Shown here one piece after another: positions 50,371 through 58,246 of a DNA stretch of 64,000 nucleotides (within the stretch, counting starts at the first letter, position 1; each line of letters opens with the position of its first letter). The notes below the pieces were generated by a model, which saw nothing but the letters and a program-made list of their open reading frames with translations, ran no database searches and had not been told where the DNA came from. Source of the DNA: CADCVT01 sp036389485 (GTDB lineage Bacteria > Actinomycetota > Thermoleophilia > Solirubrobacterales > Solirubrobacteraceae); contig DASVPR010000018.1 of NCBI GenBank assembly GCA_036389485.1, forward strand, positions 62,001 to 126,000. Reading direction: 5' to 3'. The translations under genes were made by a program, and so were the position numbers.

Positions 50371-50760
50371 GTGCGGATTCCGCAGGACCTGCTCGACCAG
50401 ATCGTCGAGCACGCACGCGCCGACGCGCCCAACGAGTGCTGCGGCCTGATCGGCGCGCACGACGGCATCGCCACGTCGGTGCACCGGATGCGCAACCTCA
50501 AGGCCAGCCCGCTCGCGTTCGAGATGCACGGGCCCGACGTGATGCGCGTGATCGACGAGATCGAGGACGGCGGCGGCGAGCTGGCGGGGATGTACCACTC
50601 GCATACGCGCACGGCGCCGCGGCCCTCGGAGACGGACAAGAACTTCGCCCGCAACTGGCCGGGCCTCGAGTGGGTCATCGTCGGGGTCGCGGGCGACGAC
50701 GTGGAGGTCCGCTCGTTCCTGATCGAGGACCGCGAGGTCCGCGAGGTGCCGCTCGCGTGA
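50371..50760 (+). CDS. mec: JAMM/Mov34 metalloprotease (Mec-like)
   Basis: A 129-residue protein starting with GTG directly after the tatA stop. The JAMM zinc site is complete: Glu22 (PNECCGLIG), His76 and His78 (YHSHT) and Asp89 (RPSETD). Mycobacterial Mec uses this site to cut cysteine from the CysO-cysteine adduct. Bacterial relatives such as QbsD also trim C-terminal residues of sulfur carriers. Given that CysO here ends in Gly-Gly-Ala-Ser, this enzyme may do both. It is coupled by GTGA to the zinc-ribbon gene. Confidence 0.9.
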   Translation: MRIPQDLLDQIVEHARADAPNECCGLIGAHDGIATSVHRMRNLKASPLAFEMHGPDVMRVIDEIEDGGGELAGMYHSHTRTAPRPSETDKNFARNWPGLEWVIVGVAGDDVEVRSFLIEDREVREVPLA

Positions 50761-51233
50761 CCCTCGTCTGCCCCTCGTGCGGCCGCGGGCACAGCGACGA
50801 GGAGCGATTCTGCGAGCGCTGCGGCCTGCCGCTCGTGCCGGAGGGCGGCCCGGTCGAGGCGGTCGTGGACGAGCGCGGCGAGAAGCTGCGCAAGATCAAG
50901 AAGCAGTACAGCGAGGGCGAGCTCGTGCGCGTGAAGGTCGCCCGGCAGCAGCCGGAGGCCGAGTTCATCCAGAGCCTCCTGCTCGAGGAGGGGATCCCTT
51001 CGACCCTGCGGCGCACCCGCGGCTTTGACGTGCCGGAGATGCTCGCCGCCGGCCCCCGCGACGTCCTCGTGCCCGCCTCCGGCGTCGCCGCCGCCCGCGA
51101 GGTCCTCCTCGAGGCGGAGCTGATCGACGACCGCGCGCCCGAGCCGACGCGGCCGGGGAGGGTCCTGGCCGGCGTCATTGCCGCGTTCGCGGTCGTCGCG
51201 CTCGTCGTGCTGATCCTCGAGGCCCTCAGCTAG
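50757..51233 (+). CDS. Zinc-ribbon, DUF2007-like membrane-anchored protein
   Basis: A 158-residue protein. The N-terminal zinc ribbon has two CxxC knuckles (VCPSCGRG, FCERCGLP). The middle resembles DUF2007 (QPEAEFIQSLLLEEGIPSTLRRT, DVLVPASGVAAAREVLLEAEL), a PII-like small fold seen in signalling proteins. A C-terminal membrane helix (VLAGVIAAFAVVALVVLILEAL) anchors it with the ribbon in the cytosol. It is coupled to mec. The stop overlaps the convergent gene by CTAG (51230-51233). The function is unknown. Confidence 0.75.
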   Translation: MTLVCPSCGRGHSDEERFCERCGLPLVPEGGPVEAVVDERGEKLRKIKKQYSEGELVRVKVARQQPEAEFIQSLLLEEGIPSTLRRTRGFDVPEMLAAGPRDVLVPASGVAAAREVLLEAELIDDRAPEPTRPGRVLAGVIAAFAVVALVVLILEALS

Positions 51234-51967
51234 CCGGCTTCGCGGCCGGCGAGGCGCGCGAGGTGGAGCCGCCACGCCGATTCGCTGTGGCGCAGGTCGC
51301 GGCCGTGGAACGCGCGCCGGAGCGTCTCGTCCACCGGGGCGTCGCCGGCGACGGCGATGAGCCCCGACACCGCCTCGTCGCCCTCCTCCCGCGCGAGCAG
51401 GTCGACCAGTGTCCCGCCGAGCAGGTGGGCGTCGCGCAGCGCGGGCGGGAACGCGGGCTCCGGCCCCTCGTACAGCCGCCGCTTCACCGCCGGCCGCGCG
51501 TGCGCGGTCTGGCCCGAGAGGTACTGCGCGGCGCCGAGCACGAGCCACGCCCACCGCAGCCGCCGCGCGCGGGCCAGCCGCGGGTTGCTCGCCCGGATCG
51601 CGAGCTGTGCGTAGAGCGCCGCGGGCGCGAGCAGCAGCATCTCGCGCGAGCCCGGCACGGCGGACGCCCGCTCCTCCAGCAGCCCCGGCGCGAGCACGTG
51701 CAGCGAGTCGCGCCCCGGCCAGCCGACGATGTACCGCCGCGACGCGGGCGCGGTCAACCGCACCGCGACCGGCAGCAGCGGCTGGGCGACGTGGAGCTGC
51801 GCGGTCGTCCCGTGGAGCACGACCGAGACGCCGGACGGCAGGTCGTGCAGGTGCGGCGCGAGCGCGACTCGCGTCCGCTCCAGCATCGCCAGCACGGCCG
51901 CCGCTCCGTCGGCGTCGAGCTCGCTGTGGCGGGCGGTGAAGTGCTCGGAGTCGGTCTCGAGCCACAC
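51230..51967 (-). CDS. Uncharacterised protein, peptidase-MA-like without the zinc site
   Basis: A 245-residue protein, GTG 51967. Opening WLETDSEHFTARHSELDADGAAAVLAMLERTRVALAPHLHDLP resembles the beta-hairpin and helix before the metal site of peptidase-MA-type proteins (as in 'tpr/peptidase' families). No HExxH is found; the matching helix region reads SREMLLLAPAALYAQLAIRASNP. C-terminal helices include LGGTLVDLLAREEGDEAVSGLIAVAG. TAGAAC ends 7 nt before the start. It is probably a cytosolic, catalytically inactive relative or an unknown family; 10 bp separate it from the DUF1152 gene upstream. Confidence 0.6.
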   Translation of the reverse strand: MWLETDSEHFTARHSELDADGAAAVLAMLERTRVALAPHLHDLPSGVSVVLHGTTAQLHVAQPLLPVAVRLTAPASRRYIVGWPGRDSLHVLAPGLLEERASAVPGSREMLLLAPAALYAQLAIRASNPRLARARRLRWAWLVLGAAQYLSGQTAHARPAVKRRLYEGPEPAFPPALRDAHLLGGTLVDLLAREEGDEAVSGLIAVAGDAPVDETLRRAFHGRDLRHSESAWRLHLARLAGREAG

Positions 51968-51977
51968 GGGGCTCGTT

Positions 51978-52901
51978 CTACCGCGCCGCCATCTCGATCT
52001 CGTAGTCGAGCTCGCTCCGCACGCCGAGGCGATGGAGGATCGCGTTCGCGTCGGGGAGGCTCTCCGCGTCGGTGACGGCGTCGGCGAGACGGGCCGCGCT
52101 GGCCATCGCGATCTCCGGATCGAGGAAGAAGGTCAGGCCGCCGACGGGGGACAGCTCGACCTTGCGCCGGCCCCGGCGGATCGTCGTCCCGCCGCGGGCG
52201 CCCCGCGCGCACCGCACCGCCATCGCGCTGGCCTCGGTCGGCACGACGGCGATCGCCGCCTCGAGCGATGACGCCGCCTCCGGGCTCAGGCCGTACGCGC
52301 CGAGCCACCCGTCGTGCGCCGCGACCTCGGCGATCCGGTCGAGGACCTCCGCCGGCGTCAGCTCGCCGTCGCACCCGGCGCCGAACACGGCCGCGACGAC
52401 CCGCAGCTCCGGGTCGACGTGCCGCGCCGCCGCGAGCATGATCGCGTCCGCCAGCGGGCTCGCCAGCCCCGGCTCGTCGCCGTGGGCGAGGGCGTCGCCG
52501 CCGACGTCGAGCAGCACGAGCGCGTCGCACCCGAGCTTCCGCGCAGCGTCCGTCAGCCCCGCGCCGACCCGCGCCGGCCCGGAGTTCGGGTCCACCAAGA
52601 CCGTCCGCTCGCCGAGGTGCCGCGCCATGTGCGACTCCGCGAACGCGACGCCGCCGTCCGCGGTCGCCGTCTCCGGCCCCGCCAGCGCCACCGCGTCGTT
52701 CAGCACCTCCGCCCCCTCGATCTCGTCGAGCCGGCGCGGGCCCGGCCGCGGGTCGATCGGGCGACGCTCCCACGTCAGCCCGCCGACGACCGCCTCCGCG
52801 CCGACCGACCGCGCGTAGTGGCCCGCGGCGAGGGCGCCGACGACGTCACCGCCGCCGCCGATGCCCACGCAGAGGACGCGCTTCGCCCCGTGGAGGGGCA
52901 A
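51978..52901 (-). CDS. DUF1152 family protein
   Basis: A 307-residue protein, TTG start at 52901 three bases after the DUF1802 stop. The N-terminal glycine loop RVLCVGIGGGGDVVGALAAGHYARSVG and the central LLDVGGDALAHGDEPGLASPLADAIML are the family hallmarks, suggesting nucleotide or sugar binding. The C-terminus has GLTFFLDPEIAM. The family's biochemical role is unknown. The operon order is DUF1802, DUF1152, then the 51230 gene. Confidence 0.85.
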   Translation of the reverse strand: MPLHGAKRVLCVGIGGGGDVVGALAAGHYARSVGAEAVVGGLTWERRPIDPRPGPRRLDEIEGAEVLNDAVALAGPETATADGGVAFAESHMARHLGERTVLVDPNSGPARVGAGLTDAARKLGCDALVLLDVGGDALAHGDEPGLASPLADAIMLAAARHVDPELRVVAAVFGAGCDGELTPAEVLDRIAEVAAHDGWLGAYGLSPEAASSLEAAIAVVPTEASAMAVRCARGARGGTTIRRGRRKVELSPVGGLTFFLDPEIAMASAARLADAVTDAESLPDANAILHRLGVRSELDYEIEMAAR

Positions 52902-52904
52902 TCC

Positions 52905-53552
52905 CTAGACCAGCGCCGGCTCGCGCCGGTCGACCCCTTCGCCGCCGCCGACGATCGCGAGGATCTCCTCGGCGGCGCGCTCGAACTCGTCGTCCGAGAG
53001 GACCGGCGTGCCCTCGAAGGGCAGGTCGCGCTGGATCTCGCACCACGAGCGGCAGCCCGCATAGGCGTCCTTCACCTTGACGGTGACGGGCCGCGGGATC
53101 CGGTAGGTGCGCAGGAGCAGGACGTGCAGCGGGTGACGGCGCTTCCAGGCGAGCCGCTTCTCCGCGTAGTCCGTGGTCCAGACGTAGTAGGGGGACAGCG
53201 CGTCGACCGTGCGGGGATCCGTCACGGTGACGTGCGCGGCGACCTCGGCCCAGGCGCGGATGCGGACCCGCTCCGGCTGGGCGATGCCGCCGTCCTGCGT
53301 GAGGGCCTCGACGGGGGGCTCGCCGTCCGCCCACACGCCCTCCTCGAGGGCGCGGCGCAGCTCCGGCTGGTGGGACTCCCGGACGAGGTCGTTCTGCTGG
53401 TGGTCGAACGTGGGGTACAGGAAGAAGCGGTCGTGCTCGAGCTTGAAGTGCTTGCCGGTCTCCCGGATCCCGCCCTTCCTCAGCGTGACGAGCTGCTCAC
53501 CCTCCGCAAGCGCGCGGACGGTCACCGCCCATTCCTTGAACGCGATAGGCAT
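52905..53552 (-). CDS. DUF1802 family protein
   Basis: A 215-residue protein beginning MPIAFKEWAVTVRALAEGEQLVTLRKGGIRE, the diagnostic start of DUF1802. FFLYPTFDHQQNDLVRESHQPELRRAL follows, and in the middle come YYVWTTDYAEKRLAWKRRHPLHVLLLRTYRI and a Cys-containing GCRSWCEI. It is cytosolic and the function is unknown. It is the first gene of the DUF1802-DUF1152 operon. The 144 bp upstream are unusually AT-rich for this genome. Confidence 0.85.
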   Translation of the reverse strand: MPIAFKEWAVTVRALAEGEQLVTLRKGGIRETGKHFKLEHDRFFLYPTFDHQQNDLVRESHQPELRRALEEGVWADGEPPVEALTQDGGIAQPERVRIRAWAEVAAHVTVTDPRTVDALSPYYVWTTDYAEKRLAWKRRHPLHVLLLRTYRIPRPVTVKVKDAYAGCRSWCEIQRDLPFEGTPVLSDDEFERAAEEILAIVGGGEGVDRREPALV

Positions 53553-53696
53553 GTGGAGTCAGATTTCGGTTGCGAACAACAAGGAATCCCGAGCGCCCCA
53601 ACAACAGGGGACAGGGCGACGGGATTGCCCCTGATCGTGCCATAACAAGCCCAAAATCCCAAATCCGTCCAGAAACCAACACTGAGCGAAGATCAG

Positions 53697-54566
53697 TCAG
53701 AGGCGGATGCCGGAAAGGTCCTCCAGCGCTGCGAGAACGGCCCCGAAGTCCGCCTCGCCGAGGCCGCGCCCGACGGTCGCGGTGAGGATCTCGCGGGCGT
53801 CCGCCGCGGCCGGGAACGGCACGCCCGCGGCCTGCGTCTCCTCGAGGCAGAGACGGACGTCCTTGAGCATGTGCTCGGTCTTGAACAGCGTGGAGAAGTC
53901 GTGCTCACGCATGGGTTTCGCCTTGAGGTCGAGCATCGCGGAGCCTGCCGAGCCCGCGCTCATCACCGCCACCAGCGCGTCGAGGTCCGCGCCGGTCGCC
54001 TTGCCGGCCAGCAGCGCCTGCGCCAGCGCGACCGTGTTCGCGGCGGCGAGCGAGTTGTTGATGAGCTTGACCATCTGGCCCTGACCGAGCGCGCCGGCGT
54101 GCACGATCGTCTCGCCCATCGCCTCGAAGAGGGCGCGCGCCCGCTCGACGTCCGGCGCGTCGCCGCCCGCCATGATCGTGAGCGTCCCGGCCTCGGCTTT
54201 CGGCGACGAGCCGGTCACGGGCGCGTCGACGAACTTCAGGCCGCGTTCCCGCAGGGCCGCGCCGATCGCGCGGGCCGCCGCCGGCCCGATGGTCGACATG
54301 TCGACGAAGAGCGTGCCCTCGCGCGCGCCGTCCGCGGCGCCGTCCTCGCCGAGCAGCACCCGCTCGACCTGCGGGCCGTCGACGACCATCGTGATGACGA
54401 CCTCGGCGTCCGCCGCGGCCTCCTTCGGCGTCGCCGCGACCCGCCCGCCGAACGCCTCCGCCTTCTCCCGCGTCCGGTTCCAGACGACCAGATCGTGACC
54501 GGCCTCCCGGAGGTTCGCGGCCATCCGGGACCCCATGATCCCGAGCCCGAGGAAAGCAACCCGCAT
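53697..54566 (-). CDS. NAD(P)-dependent beta-hydroxyacid dehydrogenase (3-hydroxyisobutyrate dehydrogenase family)
   Basis: A 289-residue protein of standard length. The N-terminal dinucleotide motif is FLGLGIMGSRMAANLREAG. The substrate motif VDAPVTGSSPKAEAGTLTIMAGG and the catalytic Lys in GQGQMVKLINNSLAAAN are intact. Members reduce or oxidise 3-hydroxyisobutyrate, tartronate semialdehyde or related acids. TACTCT (54574-54579) ends 7 nt before the ATG, so the mRNA is probably leaderless. The gene is flanked on its 5' side by the 23-bp palindrome array and on its 3' side by an AT-rich region with a related palindrome. Confidence 0.92.
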   Translation of the reverse strand: MRVAFLGLGIMGSRMAANLREAGHDLVVWNRTREKAEAFGGRVAATPKEAAADAEVVITMVVDGPQVERVLLGEDGAADGAREGTLFVDMSTIGPAAARAIGAALRERGLKFVDAPVTGSSPKAEAGTLTIMAGGDAPDVERARALFEAMGETIVHAGALGQGQMVKLINNSLAAANTVALAQALLAGKATGADLDALVAVMSAGSAGSAMLDLKAKPMREHDFSTLFKTEHMLKDVRLCLEETQAAGVPFPAAADAREILTATVGRGLGEADFGAVLAALEDLSGIRL

Positions 54567-54581
54567 GCCGCCCAGAGTAGG

Positions 54582-54686
54582 GGGGACAGTCCCCTTAATA
54601 TTTCGGGGACAGTCCCCTTCACATTGGGGGGACAGTCCCCTTCACATTGCGGGGACAGTCCCCTTCATGTTGCGGGGACAGTCCCC
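54582..54686. repeat. Five-copy 23-bp array of the palindrome GGGGACAGTCCCC
   Basis: Identical 13-bp palindromes begin at 54582, 54605, 54628, 54651 and 54674, exactly 23 bp apart. The 10-bp spacers are similar (TTCACATTGC type). The last copy shares one base with the stop codon of the LAL gene. The array fills the whole space between two minus-strand genes. It resembles REP-like intergenic palindromes. Confidence 0.95.
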
Positions 54687-57640
54687 TATGCGGCGAGGCC
54701 GAGGCGGTGCGCGACGGCCGCGGCCTCCGTGCGCGACCGGACGTCGAGCTTCGCGAGGATTCGGGAGACGTGGACGCTGGCGGTCTTCTCGGCCATGAAG
54801 AGCGTCTCGCCGATCTCGCGGTTCGTGCGGCCCTCGGCGAGCAGGGCGAGGACCTCGCGCTCGCGGGCGGTGAGGCCGAGCTCGTCGGCGGGCTCGGGCG
54901 GCGCGGCGTCGGGCTGACCGTCGTCGTCGCCGCCGAGGCGCAGCCGGGCGCGCCGGGCGAGGACGTCCAGCTCGGCGAGCAGCCAGCGGGCGTCGAGCGA
55001 GCGCGCGATCTCGTGCGCGGCCTCGGCCGCCGCCTGGGCCGCTGCGCGGTCGCCGGCCCCCGCCTGCGCCTCGGCCTCCCGCCAGCGGGCGCGGGCGACC
55101 TCGTAGGGCTCGCCGAGCGTCTCCCACGCGGTCGCGATCGCGACCCAGGCGGAGGGATCGTCCTCGCCGCGCGCCCGCGCCGCCTCGGCCGCCGCGGTCG
55201 CCGCGTACGGCGCGCTGCGGGGCCGCGCGCGCCCGAGCACGGACGCCGCGGTCTCCGCCGCGATCGCCGCGAGCTCGGCGGCGCGCGCCACGGCCGCGGC
55301 GGCCTCGTCGTCGCGGCCCAGGTGCCGCGCGTGCTGCGCGGCGTCGGCCTCGACCGCGGCGCCCGCGGCCGCGACGTGGCAGGCGCCCGGCCCGCCGCCC
55401 AGCCGTTCGAGCCCGCACGAGACGACCGCCCGCGCGTCGTCGAACCGGCGCCGCCGGCCGTACGCCTCGGCCAGCGCGGCGGCGATCGGGTCGTGCCACT
55501 GCGGCTCCAGAGAGCGCGCCGTGCGGTCGCGGGCCTCCTCGAGGAGCGGGATCGCGTCCTCGACGTCGCCGCGACCCAGCATCAGCTCCGCGCGCCGCAG
55601 CAGCAGGTGGATGCGCGCGTTGCTCGTCGCGCGCATCAGGTCGTCCTCGCTCAGCAGCTCGGCCGCGACGTCCCAGTTGCCGAGGTGGAACTCGATCTCG
55701 ATCAGCGTCAGCGTCAGCCACCGGCAGTGCCCGGACCCGCGCAGCTCCGCCAGCCCCTCGAGCGCGACCTCGCGCGCCTCCGCGGTCCGGCCCACGACGT
55801 ACAGCGCGTCCGCCAGGTTCGACCACCCGCGGTGGATGTCGTCGATCAGGCCGTCCTCGCGCGCCATCGCGATCGAGCGGCGCAGCGACGCCTCGCCCGC
55901 CTCGGCGTCGCCGTTGGCCGTCTGCACGACGCCGAGCGTGTTGAGCGCGTGCTCCTCGACCGCCCGCGACCCGGCCGCCCGCGCGGCCTCGATCGCCTGC
56001 AGGCACCAGTCCTCCGCGCCCGGCAGCCCGGCGAGCATCCGGCCCCAGCCCTGCGCCGCCAGCACGCGGGCGCGCTCCTCGGAGACCTCGTCCGGCGGCA
56101 GCAGCGCGAGCGCCTCGTCGTAGGCCTCGAGCGCCTCCGCGCCCTTGCCGAGCGACCACCGCGCGCGGCCGAGCCGTTCGAGCAGGGCCGCCGCGCGCAC
56201 CGGCTCCTTCTCCCGATCGACCTCGTCGAGCGCCTCGCGCAGGAGCGTGCGCATCCGGTTGGTCTCCCCGGCGAGGTCGTGCGCGCGCGCCGCGCGCCGC
56301 AGCAGCTCGACGTGGTCGCAGCCGGCGAGCGTCTCGGGATCGGACACGCGCGCCCACAGCTCCAGGGCGCGCTCGAAGAGGGTCGCGGCCTCGCCGTAGG
56401 CGTGGACCTGCTCGGCGTCGGCCGCCGCGCGCAGCGCCGCCGAGAATGCGCGCGGCCGGTCGCCGGCCTCCGCGTAGTGGTGGGCGACCTCCGCGGCGAG
56501 GTCCAGCGTCGCCGCGCCGCGGTCGCCCTCCTCGGAGACCAAGCGCTTCTCGATCGCCTCGGCGAGCCCCAGATGCAGCTCGGTCTGCTCGCCGGGGAGC
56601 AGGTCGTCGACGACCGCCTCGCGCAGCAGCGCGTGCCGGAATGCGTACCGGCCATCCTCGTCCGGGACGAGGAACCCGTGCGCCACGGCCTCTCGCAGCG
56701 CCTCGCGCAGCGGGCGCCCCTCGATCGCGCTGACCTCGCGCAGGACGTCGTGCTCGACCCGCCGCCCCGCCGCGACGACGCGCAACAGCTCCTGGGCGGC
56801 CTCCGGCAGCGCCTCGACCCGCACGATCAGCGCGTCGCGCAGCGTGGGGGGAAGCTCGCCGCGGCCGTCGCTGCCCGCCGCGAGCAGCTCCTCGGCGAAG
56901 AGCGGGTTGCCGTCGCTGCGCGAGTACAGCCGCTCGACGAGCGTCCGCTCCGGCTCCGCCCCGAGGATGTCGGTGAGCTGCGCCGCGAGCTCCTCGCGGC
57001 TGAACGGCCGCAGGTCGATCCGCCGGGCGCGCTCGGAGCGCTCCAGCTCGGCGATGACCGGCCGCAGCGGGTGGCGGCGGTGCAGCTCGTCGCTGCGGTA
57101 CGTCCCGACCACGAGCACGCGCTCGCGGCACAGCGCGCGGGACAGGAAGATCAGGAAGTCGCGGGTCGAGCGATCGGCCCAGTGGAGGTCCTCGACGACG
57201 AGCAGGACCGGCGCCTCCCGCCCGAGCCGCTCGAGCAGCGCGAGGAGCGCCTCGAAGAGCCGGGCCTGCGGCGTGGCGGTCGCGGCGTCGACCGGCGCCG
57301 GGCGCGACTCGCCGAGCTCGGGCAGCAGCTGCGCGAGCTCTGCGCGGGCGTGGCCGAGTGCGTCGAGGACCGGATCGCCGCGGCGGACCAGCGGGCGCAG
57401 CGCGCCGACGATCGGCGCGTACGGCAGCTCGCCGGCGCCCAGCTCGATGCACTCGCCGAACAGCACGCGGGCCCCGTCGGCGCCCGCCCGCGCGGCCAGC
57501 TCGTCGACGAGCCGCGTCTTGCCCATCCCGGACTCGCCGGTCACGAACGCCATCTGCGCGTGGCCGCCGGCGGCCTCGCCGAGCAGGTGCTCGAGCTCCG
57601 CGAGCTCGGGCGCCCGCCCGACGAACCGGCTGCTGCTCAC
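54686..57640 (-). CDS. LAL-type LuxR regulator with AAA ATPase domain (second copy)
   Basis: A 984-residue protein, GTG 57640. Walker A is GESGMGKT (residues 35-42) and Walker B-like is LLVVEDLHWADRSTRDFLIFL. A long TPR-like helical region follows (RAAGSRAVEEHALNTLGVVQTANGD and similar). The final ~65 residues are a LuxR helix-turn-helix (LTAREREVLALLAEGRTNREIGETLF ... VSRILAKLDVRSRTEAAA). It shares architecture with the protein at 14700 but not its Pro/Ala insertions. GTG 57652 is an alternative start. Transcription reads toward the 23-bp repeat array. Confidence 0.9.
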   Translation of the reverse strand: MSSSRFVGRAPELAELEHLLGEAAGGHAQMAFVTGESGMGKTRLVDELAARAGADGARVLFGECIELGAGELPYAPIVGALRPLVRRGDPVLDALGHARAELAQLLPELGESRPAPVDAATATPQARLFEALLALLERLGREAPVLLVVEDLHWADRSTRDFLIFLSRALCRERVLVVGTYRSDELHRRHPLRPVIAELERSERARRIDLRPFSREELAAQLTDILGAEPERTLVERLYSRSDGNPLFAEELLAAGSDGRGELPPTLRDALIVRVEALPEAAQELLRVVAAGRRVEHDVLREVSAIEGRPLREALREAVAHGFLVPDEDGRYAFRHALLREAVVDDLLPGEQTELHLGLAEAIEKRLVSEEGDRGAATLDLAAEVAHHYAEAGDRPRAFSAALRAAADAEQVHAYGEAATLFERALELWARVSDPETLAGCDHVELLRRAARAHDLAGETNRMRTLLREALDEVDREKEPVRAAALLERLGRARWSLGKGAEALEAYDEALALLPPDEVSEERARVLAAQGWGRMLAGLPGAEDWCLQAIEAARAAGSRAVEEHALNTLGVVQTANGDAEAGEASLRRSIAMAREDGLIDDIHRGWSNLADALYVVGRTAEAREVALEGLAELRGSGHCRWLTLTLIEIEFHLGNWDVAAELLSEDDLMRATSNARIHLLLRRAELMLGRGDVEDAIPLLEEARDRTARSLEPQWHDPIAAALAEAYGRRRRFDDARAVVSCGLERLGGGPGACHVAAAGAAVEADAAQHARHLGRDDEAAAAVARAAELAAIAAETAASVLGRARPRSAPYAATAAAEAARARGEDDPSAWVAIATAWETLGEPYEVARARWREAEAQAGAGDRAAAQAAAEAAHEIARSLDARWLLAELDVLARRARLRLGGDDDGQPDAAPPEPADELGLTAREREVLALLAEGRTNREIGETLFMAEKTASVHVSRILAKLDVRSRTEAAAVAHRLGLAA

Positions 57641-57669
57641 GCGTGCTGGCACATGTGCAGTATCCGCCC

Positions 57670-57834
57670 TCACGAGGCGGCGCGCAGGACGCGGCGCCGG
57701 AGGGCGCGCCGCGTCGCACGCGACGACGCGCGCGGCGCCGGCCGCGCCCGGTCCACGAGCCGCTCCTCGGCCGCGACGCGGCGGAAGTCGGCAAGACGAG
57801 CGGCGACGACGGTGTGGTGGAGAGTGGTGTTCAT
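57670..57834 (-). CDS. Small basic protein upstream of the LAL regulator
   Basis: A 54-residue frame from ATG 57834 (MNTTLHHTVVAARLADFRRVAAEERLVDRARP, then an Arg-rich tail). An amphipathic helix followed by basic residues is seen in many short actinobacterial proteins. It lies between the LAL gene and the divergent DUF427 gene, 29 bp before the LAL start. No SD was seen, so the call is tentative. Confidence 0.45.
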   Translation of the reverse strand: MNTTLHHTVVAARLADFRRVAAEERLVDRARPAPRASSRATRRALRRRVLRAAS

Positions 57835-57851
57835 GAGCGTGCACTTTCGAC

Positions 57852-57869
57852 GTAAGGCGCCTCCCTTAC
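57852..57869. promoter_or_regulatory. Inverted repeat between divergent genes
   Basis: GTAAGG and CCTTAC form 6-bp arms with a 6-bp spacer, midway between the small gene starting at 57834 and DUF427 (57899). The position suits an operator controlling both directions. Confidence 0.4.
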
Positions 57870-57898
57870 ATCAGGCAGATGGAGCTACTTTGGGACCC

Positions 57899-58246
57899 AT
57901 GCCCCTTACTCGCGCGCACCGGATCGAGACGAAGCCGAGCACCAAGCACATAAGGGTCGAGCGCGACGGCCAGGTGCTCGCCGAGTCCGACCGCGCGCTG
58001 GAGCTGCACGAGGCCGGCCTGCCGATCCGGTACTACCTGCCGCGCGAGGACGTCCGGATGGACCTGCTGACGCCGAGCACCACGCGGTCGCACTGCCCGT
58101 TCAAGGGCGACGCGTCGTACTTCAGCGCGGCCGGGGCGCCCGACGCGTTCTGGTGCTACGAGGAGCCGATCGACGGGCGCGAGGACATCGCCGGCCTGCT
58201 CGCGCCGTGGCCGGGCCGTGTGGAGGTCGTCGCCGAGGAGCGCTAG
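57899..58246 (+). CDS. DUF427 family protein
   Basis: A 115-residue protein with the full DUF427 pattern: RIETKPSTKHIRVERDGQVLAESDRALELHEAGLPIRYYLPREDV, then TRSHCPFKGDASYFS and AFWCYEEP with conserved Cys/His and Trp. The family is a small beta-barrel of unknown function, common next to redox or stress genes. TACTTT (57886-57891) ends 7 nt before the ATG, predicting a leaderless mRNA. Its stop overlaps hyuB's by CTAG (58243-58246). Confidence 0.92.
   Translation: MPLTRAHRIETKPSTKHIRVERDGQVLAESDRALELHEAGLPIRYYLPREDVRMDLLTPSTTRSHCPFKGDASYFSAAGAPDAFWCYEEPIDGREDIAGLLAPWPGRVEVVAEER

Noticed and set aside
54582..54686. Possible CRISPR array
   Set aside because: The 13-bp palindromes have 10-bp near-identical spacers and no cas genes nearby; a REP-like or operator array fits better.
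54647..58246. A 1199-codon plus-strand open frame
   Set aside because: It is antisense to the second LAL gene. Only its last 116 codons (57899-58246, DUF427) look like a real protein.
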